From assembly GCA_910579735.1 (NCBI GenBank), contig CAJTUZ010000003.1, positions 124,001 to 188,000 on the forward strand: a stretch of DNA of 64,000 bases, given 5' to 3'. A program made the position numbers and the translations under genes. How positions within the stretch are numbered: the first letter of the stretch is position 1; the number at the start of each line of letters is the position of its first letter. The stretch comes from an uncultured Lachnospiraceae bacterium (GTDB lineage: Bacteria > Bacillota > Clostridia > Lachnospirales > Lachnospiraceae). This document shows, one piece after another, positions 45,186 through 53,435 of this stretch. Below the pieces are notes generated by a model that was not told the DNA's origin, made no database searches, and saw only the letters and a program-made list of their open reading frames with translations.

Positions 45186-47863
45186 CAGATTTTTCTCCCA
45201 TCAGTTGTATCCATTTTCAGAATCAGGCGATTTCTTTTATTTTTTTCATCATATTGATAGTCCGCTGCGTCCATCAGTTTCCGTATTATATGGATGCCGA
45301 GTCCCCCCTCTTTTCTGTTCTCCAAAGGCTCTCCGGTATCTGCCGGCTCCTTTTCCAACGGGTTAAAGGCTTCGCCATCATCTTCTAATGCAAGTACCGC
45401 CTGGTTCCCCCGGACACGACAGCTTATAATGACTTCCTTTGCACCGCTATAGAGGCATATATTCGAAAATATCTCATCGGATGCGATCAACATCCGCCGG
45501 ATATTTTCGCAGGAAACCTTTTTTCTGCCAAACGCGCCTTCTATAAAAGTCTGCACTGCGTCCATATAAGACAATTCTGCCGATACCGTAAGTATTCCGC
45601 TTTCATCATCCTGATCGCTTTTTTGTTCCCGCATCCTGGAATCATTTGGCCCCCGGTGCGCTCCTCCCCCGCCGAAATAGTGCAGCGCAAGCATCGTCAC
45701 ATCATCAAACTGTTCCGCATTTCCCTGAAAAGTCTGTATGCTTTCCCAGACAGACTCTGTCAGCTCTGCGGGCATGGAACTTTTCCGTTCGTTTAACAGG
45801 CTGCGCAAACGCTCCTCTCCATACAGGATTCCGTTCTCGTTATTTGTTTCACTGACACCATCCGTATATAAAAATATTGTATTTCCCGGCACGAGCCGTA
45901 TTTTCCTCTGCTCATAGGCAGTATCGCTCATACCGGCCAGAACAAACCCGCATTTTCCTCTTATATAATCATATTCGTTGTCGGAATTTCCTAAAAGCGG
46001 CGGATTGTGTCCCGCGTTAACATAGGTCAATACGCCTGTAGAAAGAGCAAGTACGCCGATCCATGCGGTAACAAACATGCCGTTGTCATTTTCGGCACAG
46101 AGTCTTTGATTTACTTCCGTCACGGCCTGAGCAAGCGAAATTCCCTCTGCGATCCTGCTTTGCAGCAGGGTCTTTGCTATTACCATAAAAAGCGCCGCCG
46201 GTATCCCTTTGCCGGACACATCGGCAATTAAAAATGCCAGATGCTCTTCATCAATCAGAAAGAAATCATAAAAATCCCCTCCCACATCTTTTGCCGGGGT
46301 CATCCGCGCGTGCAGGATAAATTCTTTTCTGCCGTCAAATGCACCGGAAAAGTCCGGCAGCATATCCGCCTGTATCCGTGAAGCCAGATCAAGCTCCGTC
46401 CGAATACGTTCTTTTTCGGCCGCTGCCGACGCCAGATGCCGGATATATTCCTTCAACTGCTTTCTCATATCATTAAATGCATCTCCAAGCCGCTCCACCT
46501 CGTCCCCTGTCGTAATTCGGATTTCACGCTCCAGATCTCCTTCTCCCGTCCATTCGACTTCCGCCGTAAGTCTGCGGATGGGCGCGGTCAGTTTCCCGGC
46601 AAAAAGGATGCTCCCCATTCCGAAAAGCAGCGCTGTCAGGCACACAATGCACCAAAACCAGAAAACCATTCTGCGCATCGCCTCATTTTGCTGCATAGAC
46701 ACACTGTCTGTCAGTTCCAATATCAATTGCTGACTTTGCTTTGCAGGCTCGATGACTTCCTCTACTCCCATGACCGTTACAAAACTCCAGCCAAGCTCCT
46801 TAAGCGGCGCGTAGGCAAGATAAACTTCTCTGCCATCTAACATTAGTTTTGTCAGTCCCCGTTTTCCGCAGAGCATCTCATTTACCGTCATCGCAAGTTC
46901 TGTGTTTGAGCTTTCTCTTAAATCCAGGATGCCGGTCTCCCCTGCCGCCGTTTCGCCCGACTCTGCTCCGGACACCATGACCTGTCCTTTACGATTGATC
47001 AAAAAAGCATAACCGTCATCGCCAATAACCGTCTCCAGAACAGCTTCGTGGACCGTATTCAGATAGGATCCCACGCCGGCCACTGCCACAGCCTCTCCGT
47101 TTAGATAGACGGCTTTGGCGCAGACGATGCAGTCTATTCCTTCATGGTAATCTTTCATAACATCCGAATAAACAACTTCTCCCATACCGGCCTCAAGCGC
47201 CCTCCGATACCATTCCCTTTCATCCGCTTCAAAATAATCCGGATACTCCGAATCATCGGAATACTTGCTGTAGGCAATATAATCCGCCTGCAGCATCCAT
47301 CCGCTCTGCGTTGCAAGGTAAACGGATGAGATCATTTTATTTTGACGGTTATACTGTACCAGCATGTCCTGTAAATTCCCCAATTTAAATAATTCCGCCA
47401 TCTGTGCCTCCGATGGCTGCAGCCTGACGGCCGGTCCCTCTTCCGGATATTCGCTCTCTCCTCCAAGCCGTTTCGACCACATGATTTGTGCCGCCAGCGC
47501 CCGGCTGTCCTTTTCCGGCAGCGGAACATCTCTGTCCGGATATATTTCAGGATGTCTGTAGATATCCTCCGCCGCCTGGGCAATCCCATCGACACAGGCT
47601 ATGACAGATTTAAATTTTTCCTCTATATATGCCGCTTTTTCTGTTGCTATGCTAAGAAGCTGTTCCCCCGCCATTTCCTCTAACGCCTCTTCCGCATCAG
47701 AAGCCGCCGTCTCCCCAAGTTCTTTACTGCTCTTTTCGGAGATGTTTTTCATGGAATATAAACCGGCGAAACTGACTCCGCCGGTCAACATCATGGCAGA
47801 CAGCACCATAAAAAGAAGCAATGCCGTTATTTTACAGCAAATACTATATTTCGGTTTCTTCAT
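45185..47863 (-). CDS. Membrane PP2C phosphatase with C-terminal RsbW-like kinase domain
   Basis: 892 residues. Span about residues 10-32; extracellular dCache-like sensor to about 385; second span; HAMP (GDLEREIRITTGDEVERLGD); PP2C/SpoIIE-type phosphatase with KDVGGDFYDFF and FLIADVSGKGIPAALFM metal motifs; then a HATPase domain with N-box SDEIFSNI and G1 EDDGEAFNP, G2 KEGGLGIHII. In partner switching the phosphatase frees a STAS protein while the RsbW kinase blocks it; here both sit in one receptor. The STAS gene lies immediately upstream. ATG 47863 after CGGAGGAAAGAAAGTA. Signal and target sigma factor unknown. Confidence 0.88.
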   Translation of the reverse strand: MKKPKYSICCKITALLLFMVLSAMMLTGGVSFAGLYSMKNISEKSSKELGETAASDAEEALEEMAGEQLLSIATEKAAYIEEKFKSVIACVDGIAQAAEDIYRHPEIYPDRDVPLPEKDSRALAAQIMWSKRLGGESEYPEEGPAVRLQPSEAQMAELFKLGNLQDMLVQYNRQNKMISSVYLATQSGWMLQADYIAYSKYSDDSEYPDYFEADEREWYRRALEAGMGEVVYSDVMKDYHEGIDCIVCAKAVYLNGEAVAVAGVGSYLNTVHEAVLETVIGDDGYAFLINRKGQVMVSGAESGETAAGETGILDLRESSNTELAMTVNEMLCGKRGLTKLMLDGREVYLAYAPLKELGWSFVTVMGVEEVIEPAKQSQQLILELTDSVSMQQNEAMRRMVFWFWCIVCLTALLFGMGSILFAGKLTAPIRRLTAEVEWTGEGDLEREIRITTGDEVERLGDAFNDMRKQLKEYIRHLASAAAEKERIRTELDLASRIQADMLPDFSGAFDGRKEFILHARMTPAKDVGGDFYDFFLIDEEHLAFLIADVSGKGIPAALFMVIAKTLLQSRIAEGISLAQAVTEVNQRLCAENDNGMFVTAWIGVLALSTGVLTYVNAGHNPPLLGNSDNEYDYIRGKCGFVLAGMSDTAYEQRKIRLVPGNTIFLYTDGVSETNNENGILYGEERLRSLLNERKSSMPAELTESVWESIQTFQGNAEQFDDVTMLALHYFGGGGAHRGPNDSRMREQKSDQDDESGILTVSAELSYMDAVQTFIEGAFGRKKVSCENIRRMLIASDEIFSNICLYSGAKEVIISCRVRGNQAVLALEDDGEAFNPLEKEPADTGEPLENRKEGGLGIHIIRKLMDAADYQYDEKNKRNRLILKMDTTDGRKI

Positions 47864-47913
47864 TACTTTCTTTCCTCCGGCTATACACTCACGACCTTCT
47901 GATTTTCTCCCGG

Positions 47914-48219
47914 TCATTCAATGTTTATCTTGTCCTTAAAACCCGTGACCTCCAAAACTTCCATAACGACATCATTCACATGGCAGATACGCAGACTTCC
48001 TCCTTTTGCCTTTAATTTCTTATAAGCTGCAAGAAGAACACGCAGTCCTGCAGACGATATGTATTCTAACTGCTTCATATCGATCAGTAATTGCACAACG
48101 CCTTCCAAATCCGTTTCCACAACCCGCTGCAGCTGCGGAGCAGTAGAAGTTTCCAGCCTGCCGCATAGCCACAGGGTCAGCTTTTCATCTTTTTTTTCTG
48201 ATTCTATCTTCATGGTCAT
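47914..48219 (-). CDS. STAS-domain anti-sigma factor antagonist (RsbV-like)
   Basis: 101 residues. Opens MTMKIES, STAS core LTLWLCGRLETSTAPQLQRV and the conserved phospho-site block LEYISSAGLRVLLAAYKKL with the candidate serine. Dephosphorylation by PP2C would free it to bind the RsbW-like kinase. 50 bp before the PP2C gene. Start 48219 chosen with AGGAGG six bases ahead; a nearer ATG is too close to the site. Confidence 0.9.
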   Translation of the reverse strand: MTMKIESEKKDEKLTLWLCGRLETSTAPQLQRVVETDLEGVVQLLIDMKQLEYISSAGLRVLLAAYKKLKAKGGSLRICHVNDVVMEVLEVTGFKDKINIE

Positions 48220-48235
48220 TGTCATCCTCCTTTTA

Positions 48236-48520
48236 TTAACCCTCTTTTTTCTCGTCTTCCCATACCGGTTTTCTTTCAAAACCAATATGATAAGTCGTCC
48301 GTTCCATTGTCAGTTCATGTTCCCCAAGCATATATCTTCCGATCGTAATGTCTTTTCCCAGGATTGTCCCTTTCGGATAATCGTTCAGGCACCTGTTTAA
48401 AAGCGCAGCCTGTTCCTCTCTGGACTGATCCGAAACAGGACTGTTGGGGTTAACGCTGCCGACAGATACCAGCTTGATGTAACGGATGTCTGCCATGCTT
48501 ACTTTCTCTCTTTTATCCAT
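48236..48520 (-). CDS. Small protein of unknown function in the phase-variable operon
   Basis: 94 residues, unrecognised. Starts MDKREKVSMADIRYIKLVSV from ATG 48520 with GGAG eight bases ahead; ends KPVWEDEKKEG. No membrane span or signal. Beta-rich pattern (GTILGKDITIGRYMLGEHEL). Followed closely by the STAS gene, and preceded by a hairpin at 48541-48567. Confidence 0.6.
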   Translation of the reverse strand: MDKREKVSMADIRYIKLVSVGSVNPNSPVSDQSREEQAALLNRCLNDYPKGTILGKDITIGRYMLGEHELTMERTTYHIGFERKPVWEDEKKEG

Positions 48521-48540
48521 ATATCCGTCTCCTGTTGCAG

Positions 48541-48567
48541 GCCGCCGGTCAAGCCGGCGGCTTTTTT
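48541..48567 (+). terminator. Plus-oriented terminator-like hairpin inside a minus operon
   Basis: GCCGCCGG, loop TCAAG, CCGGCGGC then TTTTTT on the plus strand. On the coding (minus) strand the A-run comes first and no U-run follows, so it should not stop the operon; it may block antisense reading or stabilise the downstream message. Confidence 0.5.
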
Positions 48568-48592
48568 GCATTTCGCATTACCGTTCCCGCAA

Positions 48593-49702
48593 TCATCTGG
48601 TTCCGGCAACAGCGTTATGATACTCTTCACGTTTCTTAAAGAGTTCTTCTTCGAGTCTGACCACATTTTTCTGTGCTTTTACCGCGCTCACCTGCGCACC
48701 GGATATCGCTTTATATTGCGTTTCATCGGAACTATATGGTTCCGCCCCGCTTTCTTTCCAGGATAACAGCGCAAACATTTCTGAGACTTCCGATGACGGT
48801 TCCGTGCCTTCCGCAGTATTGTCGGCAATTGTTTTGATCACGTCTGCCGCCTGACTTTGCACGTCGTTCCATCTCTGCATGACAATCTTTGCAGCGCTAT
48901 TATAGCCTTCCGCCTTTTTCGCATCTTCTTCACTGTCTCTATCCAGTTTGTTCATGGCAGTTGTGATAGACACGTTATATACATTCTGCTGCGATCCCGC
49001 CGCTCTTTTTAACTGTGCGATCTTGTCGTCCAACATATTCTGTGCTGCCGACAGCCGGTTCTCGATCTGAGAGATCTCCTGACGGAGCATTTTTAACTTC
49101 TCGGCTCTGGCTCTATCCGCTTCCGGCAGACTCTGCCCGTTCGCATCTTTGATTGTAGAGCCGACCAAAGACGGCGCCACATTGGCTGCCATCATATCCA
49201 ATACTCTTGCAAGTCCTTCCGGCGTTCCATGATTCGTTGCCCGCACATCCACATGATACTTCGCAGAATTATCGGAGCTTCTTGTATGGGCCTCATGTGC
49301 GCTGACGCTTCCGCTGATACTGACTTTAACGATCCCGAAATTGGCGGTGCCGGACATACTGCCGCTTATGTCTTTGGAGCTTTCCGATTTTTCACTCTGT
49401 TTTACTTCCATATCAAAGAGAATGTTTACCTCATCGATCTGGAGGTTCGGAATCGGTACGATCGCCAGCATCGGCACCATGACTTTCATTTCATCCAGGT
49501 TGATCGTACCATCGTCATTTGTGCTGCGTTTCTGGTAGCCGAATGCCGCTGTCTGCAGCTTTCCTTTGCTGTCAAACCCCACTTTCCGGATGAAATCCGC
49601 CGTGGAGTTTGCAAGCAATGTGCTTGCGTTTGCTGCCGCCGATAATGGCCCGCCGATAAGCTGTTCCATATCCAGTCCGGCAAATTGTTCTCCTATTGCC
49701 AT
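48593..49702 (-). CDS. DUF2589 protein, long form
   Basis: 369 residues. N-terminal helix block (LSAAANASTLLANSTADFIRK), then the DUF2589 core VPMLAIVPIPNLQIDEVNIL with an amphipathic beta pattern, a second half with long helices ending KNVVRLEEELFKKREEYHNA. No signal peptide or span. Members often come as two or more copies in one locus; no function is established. Second DUF2589 copy at 50056-50925. ATG 49702 follows AAGGAAGGTAGTAATTT. Confidence 0.78.
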   Translation of the reverse strand: MAIGEQFAGLDMEQLIGGPLSAAANASTLLANSTADFIRKVGFDSKGKLQTAAFGYQKRSTNDDGTINLDEMKVMVPMLAIVPIPNLQIDEVNILFDMEVKQSEKSESSKDISGSMSGTANFGIVKVSISGSVSAHEAHTRSSDNSAKYHVDVRATNHGTPEGLARVLDMMAANVAPSLVGSTIKDANGQSLPEADRARAEKLKMLRQEISQIENRLSAAQNMLDDKIAQLKRAAGSQQNVYNVSITTAMNKLDRDSEEDAKKAEGYNSAAKIVMQRWNDVQSQAADVIKTIADNTAEGTEPSSEVSEMFALLSWKESGAEPYSSDETQYKAISGAQVSAVKAQKNVVRLEEELFKKREEYHNAVAGTR

Positions 49703-49736
49703 AAATTACTACCTTCCTTTCCTTTTTTCTATATTC

Positions 49737-50063
49737 TTAAGGAGACAGGGACTGCGCCTTTCCCTGTTGCTTCCGTAAGACGGTTTTAATCCATTCCAAA
49801 ATGCGTTTTGGCAGACATAATGGAACTTCTGTTCGAGGGACATTTCTGTCTGTTTGCTGTCTGTAAATTCCGGGATCATATGTAAGAATTGTAATATCCT
49901 CTATCCAGAACAGCCGCTCCGGAGGTAAAAAGGCATCTGTATCCGCCTGCTTTTCACATAACAGTCTCAAATTGAGTTCCGGTATGAGATCAGCAAAATA
50001 CTGCTCCATGAAGAAGCGGCCGATGCTGTCAGTCTCCGGCTTTTGTCCGTCATTTCTATTCAT
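49737..50063 (-). CDS. Small protein of unknown function in the phase-variable operon
   Basis: 108 residues, unrecognised; opens MNRNDGQKPETDSIGRFFME and contains PERLFWIEDITILTYDPG. No span or signal peptide. Its start overlaps the end of the short DUF2589 gene by 8 bp, so it is translated from the same message. Confidence 0.6.
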   Translation of the reverse strand: MNRNDGQKPETDSIGRFFMEQYFADLIPELNLRLLCEKQADTDAFLPPERLFWIEDITILTYDPGIYRQQTDRNVPRTEVPLCLPKRILEWIKTVLRKQQGKAQSLSP

Positions 50064-50925
50064 AATCTTTGTCCAGTCCGTATTTGATCTCCATATTCAT
50101 GATCTGTTCCTGATATTCCATGATCCGATTCACCACGTTGGACTGCGCCATCAGATATTTGTCTTTATCAAATTCATAAGTATCTTCTTCAAACGCATCT
50201 TTGCTGATCTGATGCAGTCTCTCCTGTTCGACGATCATGTCGCTGATCTTCTGATGGAGCTGTTTTAATCTGCTGATCTTTGCCTTTAATTTCTTTGTCT
50301 CCAACAATACGCTTTTCTGTTCATCGGAACCCAGATCTCCGCTTACCGCGACCGGTCTCGTATCCAGTTTCTTTGCTACCTGGCTCGCGCTGAGCGCGTC
50401 TGTCAGACGCAGAATGCCTTCCGTAGCCGGTATGGAAGAAATATGCAGCTTATATGATACTTTCGGCAGAAAATCGCTCTCTCTCTGCGAGGGCGCACAG
50501 ATACGGGCATTAATTCCGGTAACTCCGGTTTCTTCATTGTTAACTGCCTTAATCTCCGTAGAAAAATCAATTTCCGCTTTTTCCACATTCAAATTTGCTA
50601 CCGGTACAATTGATAATAAAGGCACCTGCACCTGAAGGCTGTCCACGCTGTAACCTTCATCTGCCTCCGGCCTGAGCTGATCATAGGCTATATTCATATT
50701 ATTTAAATGGACCGTTTCTTCCTGCCCGTTCTGTCTGCTGCATCCCATTGCCCGGATGGCTTCTATGATCTGCGCCCGCAGCCTGTGATTTGACTGTGCC
50801 AGCGCGTGCAGAGGGGCATAGACGAGGTCATCCAACGGGATAAAATCGTTATCCATAATTTCAGCGCTTCTTTTCTCCTCTTCCGGCTCGGATATTTCCA
50901 TCGTATTTTCATTTCTATATGGCAT
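50056..50925 (-). CDS. DUF2589 protein, short form
   Basis: 289 residues. Core VQVPLLSIVPVANLNVEKAEI matches the longer copy, with a C-terminal helix ending NMEIKYGLDKDYE. Starts MPYRNENTMEISEPEEEKRS with an acidic lead. GGAGG nine bases before ATG. The pair with 48593-49702 suggests a two-component shell or scaffold, which is a guess. Confidence 0.75.
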   Translation of the reverse strand: MPYRNENTMEISEPEEEKRSAEIMDNDFIPLDDLVYAPLHALAQSNHRLRAQIIEAIRAMGCSRQNGQEETVHLNNMNIAYDQLRPEADEGYSVDSLQVQVPLLSIVPVANLNVEKAEIDFSTEIKAVNNEETGVTGINARICAPSQRESDFLPKVSYKLHISSIPATEGILRLTDALSASQVAKKLDTRPVAVSGDLGSDEQKSVLLETKKLKAKISRLKQLHQKISDMIVEQERLHQISKDAFEEDTYEFDKDKYLMAQSNVVNRIMEYQEQIMNMEIKYGLDKDYE

Positions 50926-50969
50926 CCTGCTCTTCCTCCTTGACTTTCTCTATTCGCATCTTCTAATCT

Positions 50970-52277
50970 TTACGTTAAAAATAATGCTCTTTCATCTTCT
51001 CTGCGTTTCGTCAGGCCGGCAAATTCCCTGCCGCCGGCCTTATTATAAAGCAGCAGTTTATCCGCTATGACAGAAGCATCCCTGCCGGAAACCAGCTTTT
51101 GAAGCGCTCCGTTTCCACAGTTATAACAAAAACTGGTCAGCGCATCGAACTGGTTCTGCGTCAAAGGAAAAGTGATATGTCCCTTGTTTACGCATTCATT
51201 GACATAGCCGCCGTATTTTCTCAGATCTTCTTTCAAAAGTACTTTGGCCGCTTCCTTAGAGGGCAGTGTCTGCCCGGGTTGTACGCCCGCAGTATGCCCG
51301 TAACCGATCGTCCAAACTCCTGCCGGACATTTATAGGCTTCCAGACGGCAGCCCTCATATCTGGCAATTAGTTCCACGCCTCTGTCGGACACGTGCATCT
51401 CTCCGTTTTCGGATATGGAACCGGCAGGTACAAATTCGGCCGCATGCAGCTTTTTATCACCCATCTCACTGCCGTTTGTCATTTTCTCCCCATCACTGCA
51501 TACTGTCAGATATTTCAGATTTACCGGGCTGTTTATCTCATGGCTGCCGCTTACGTTTTTCCCCAATACGGCTCTGTCGTCCGTTATGGATCTGATGACC
51601 CATCGGTCATTTTTTACCCAGTCCGGCATTGCTTTGCCGGAATAGTAGACGGCGTCCGCAGACAAAATCACGATGTCTCCAACCTCTTTTTCAGTCTCCT
51701 CCTTCGTTTCTCCCAAAGCCGCGGCCACGGCCTTTCTGAAATCATCCATTGTATAATCCATTTGAAGCTGCCTGAAAAGATGTTCCGGATCGCCGTGCCC
51801 TGACGCGATGCCCCTGTCATGACCCTCTTTATGACTGACAATGACACCATCGCCAAGCGGATCCAAACCATACTGTCTACACAGAAATGCAAATAATTCC
51901 ACGGCTGCATGCAGCGTGCGTCTGACGCTTTCTCCGGCTCCTTCTCTTGCCTCATCGGCGCATGTAAAATGCATGCCAGCCCCATATGCGATACAGCGCG
52001 GTTCACACATTTCCACTCCAATATGCGTACCGTTTCCGCTGCCCCCGCAGTGCCATGCCTTATATTCCCACGGAAGAGTCTGGTATATCTCCCCTGTTTC
52101 GGCATCAATAAAGGCATGTACGCAGACTTTTGCCTCCGTACTGTCAAAGCGCGGCATGAATTTACGGGCCGACGGCTGACTGCATCCGACGCTGTGCAGC
52201 ATCAGTCCTCTTACGATCATTTTTTTCCCCCTCGTATAGCAGGGATTTGTTTTTACAAAGCTTTCTATCAGTTTCAT
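50970..52277 (-). CDS. Bifunctional peptidoglycan hydrolase: amidase plus GH24 lysozyme
   Basis: 435 residues, no signal peptide. Residues about 1-175 are an N-acetylmuramoyl-L-alanine amidase of type 2 (GLMLHSVGCSQPSARKF zinc histidine, GNGTHIGVEMCEP); about 190-250 a small SH3-like stretch (VGDIVILSADAVYYSGKAM); about 295-435 a phage-type lysozyme with EGCRLEAYKCPAGVWTIGYG (catalytic Glu) and TQNQFDALTSFCYNCGNGAL. The design is that of Clostridia phage endolysins, but no phage genes flank it. ATG 52277 has AAGGAGGGAAAA. First gene after the invertible promoter. Confidence 0.9.
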   Translation of the reverse strand: MKLIESFVKTNPCYTRGKKMIVRGLMLHSVGCSQPSARKFMPRFDSTEAKVCVHAFIDAETGEIYQTLPWEYKAWHCGGSGNGTHIGVEMCEPRCIAYGAGMHFTCADEAREGAGESVRRTLHAAVELFAFLCRQYGLDPLGDGVIVSHKEGHDRGIASGHGDPEHLFRQLQMDYTMDDFRKAVAAALGETKEETEKEVGDIVILSADAVYYSGKAMPDWVKNDRWVIRSITDDRAVLGKNVSGSHEINSPVNLKYLTVCSDGEKMTNGSEMGDKKLHAAEFVPAGSISENGEMHVSDRGVELIARYEGCRLEAYKCPAGVWTIGYGHTAGVQPGQTLPSKEAAKVLLKEDLRKYGGYVNECVNKGHITFPLTQNQFDALTSFCYNCGNGALQKLVSGRDASVIADKLLLYNKAGGREFAGLTKRREDERALFLT

Positions 52278-52304
52278 TTTTCCCTCCTTTTTCCTGTAAT
52301 GCCG

Positions 52305-52323
52305 TCATTATACGATATTATGA
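52305..52323 (-). repeat. Left inverted repeat, recombination site with fixed -10 box
   Basis: Read on the minus strand: TCATAATATCGTATAATGA, 18 of 19 bases shared with the right copy. It is itself a near palindrome, TCATAATA-TCG-TATAATGA. Its outer half is TATAAT, a -10 box pointing at the hydrolase gene. Confidence 0.8.
52307..52312 (-). promoter_or_regulatory. Fixed -10 box of the operon
   Basis: TATAAT on the minus strand, 30 bp before the hydrolase start and outside the crossover point. Start of transcription in the ON state would be near 52300. Confidence 0.7.
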
Positions 52324-52387
52324 TAACTATACTTTTCAGTATTTCTAAGGCTTTGCGCCTGCTTTTATCAATCATAAAAATAATGAG

Positions 52388-52422
52388 AAAAAAGCAGGAA
52401 CGGTCTCCCGCCCTGCCTTTTT
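52388..52422. terminator. Bidirectional terminator inside the invertible segment
   Basis: GCAGG (52394-52398) and CCTGC (52412-52416) with an inner CGG/CCG pair; six U on the minus strand, five on the plus. It keeps recombinase transcripts from entering the operon in either orientation. Confidence 0.75.
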
Positions 52423-52490
52423 CTGGTACAATCTTTGTTATTTCTCCGCTTTTTTTACAAAAAACTTTGTTATTTTTTTATCAAAAGGGA

Positions 52491-52519
52491 TTGACTATAT
52501 ACTCATAATATCGTATTAT
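52491..52519 (+). promoter_or_regulatory. Invertible promoter in its present orientation
   Basis: TTGACT (52491-52496), 17-bp spacer, TATTAT (52514-52519). It reads rightwards, away from the operon and antisense into the recombinase gene. Confidence 0.7.
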
Positions 52520-52521
52520 GA
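52503..52521 (+). repeat. Right inverted repeat, recombination site
   Basis: TCATAATATCGTATTATGA, a perfect palindrome around TCG with 8-bp arms, the usual shape of a tyrosine recombinase core site. Inverted partner at 52305-52323. Confidence 0.8.
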
Positions 52522-52613
52522 TGACTTTTTGGCTACACAGTCAAATACCCGCATCTGCGGACATCAAGCCGATTCTTATTTACCGCTGATCATCATTTCT
52601 ACATGTACAGTTT

Positions 52614-53435
52614 CTATAATTCCAGTCTGTTTATTTTTTTACGTTTTTCATCGGCTGTAGTCGCCGTATATATTCTCGTCGTCTCCAGGCTGGAATGTCC
52701 GAGCAGATCCGCCAGCTCGAACAGGTTTGCATATTGCTGCATATACGTGATGGCAAATAAATGCCGAAAACTGTGAGGATGCGCTTTTTTCTTCGGTATC
52801 CCCACATATTCCGCCATTTGCGTCAACATCTTATATACGGCAGCCCTGCTGATTGCCTTTCCCATATTCCCCAGAAAAATAACTCCTTCCTTTATATTCT
52901 CCTGTCGGCAATATTCCCAAAGCTCCGTTATTAATTTCTCCGGAAGATAAACCTCCCGGCTTTTTCCTTTATTACTGACAAGAAACTGCCCCTGTCTTAA
53001 TGCCTCCACGGTGCAGCCGGAAAGCTCGCTGACACGGATTCCCGTAAGCGCCAGCGTCCGCATGATGCAGTAATATTTCTGTCTTCCACTCTCCTTAGCC
53101 CAAATAAGCAGTTTCCGGTACTCCGCATGCGTCAGGATATCGTCCGGGCACTGTCTTCTTTGTCTTTTCATTGTTTTTACGGTACAATCACCGTAACCCG
53201 CATATCGCAAATAACTGTTTAGCGCCACAAGATAAAGATTCACGGTGGATAATTTCTGTCCCCGCTTCAATAACATCTGCTTATAAGCAATGCTTTCTTT
53301 TTTGGTCATTTCCCTGTTTTCAAGAAAATCCAGAAAAGCCGCGGCCTGTTTTACATAAATTGCTCTCGTCTGTTCCGCCAGCTCCCGCTGCAACAGATAA
53401 TCTGCATAATGCTCTAATTCATTTGTCCTTTTCAT
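52614..53435 (-). CDS. Tyrosine recombinase (site-specific integrase family)
   Basis: 273 residues. SAM-like N-terminal domain (residues 1-95) and catalytic domain with the full set: Arg in TGIRVSELSG, Lys in SNKGKSREVYLP, HxxR in HPHSFRHLF, His in LGHSSLETTRIY and the nucleophile Tyr in RIYTATT. Size equals the small DNA-inversion and XerC-like enzymes. Next to the inverted repeats at 52305 and 52503, so it likely inverts that segment. Its ribosome site lies inside a 12-bp inverted repeat. Confidence 0.94.
   Translation of the reverse strand: MKRTNELEHYADYLLQRELAEQTRAIYVKQAAAFLDFLENREMTKKESIAYKQMLLKRGQKLSTVNLYLVALNSYLRYAGYGDCTVKTMKRQRRQCPDDILTHAEYRKLLIWAKESGRQKYYCIMRTLALTGIRVSELSGCTVEALRQGQFLVSNKGKSREVYLPEKLITELWEYCRQENIKEGVIFLGNMGKAISRAAVYKMLTQMAEYVGIPKKKAHPHSFRHLFAITYMQQYANLFELADLLGHSSLETTRIYTATTADEKRKKINRLEL

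Larger units (their letters stand above)
52305..52521. other. Candidate invertible promoter segment (phase switch), OFF orientation
   Basis: Sequence between two 19-bp inverted repeats, flanked by the first gene of the eight-gene operon on the left and a tyrosine recombinase on the right. It contains a -35 box TTGACT at 52491-52496 reading rightwards, a bidirectional terminator at 52388-52422 and two 11-bp direct repeats CTTTGTTATTT (52433 and 52465). As written, the leftward -10 TATAAT has only AAAGTA at the -35 position. Inversion at the TCG centres would place TTGACT 17 bp before TATAAT, facing the operon. Confidence 0.75.

Noticed and set aside
50970..53435. Intact prophage
   Set aside because: Endolysin and integrase-like genes are present, but no capsid, portal, terminase or tail gene; the recombinase fits a DNA-inversion role better.
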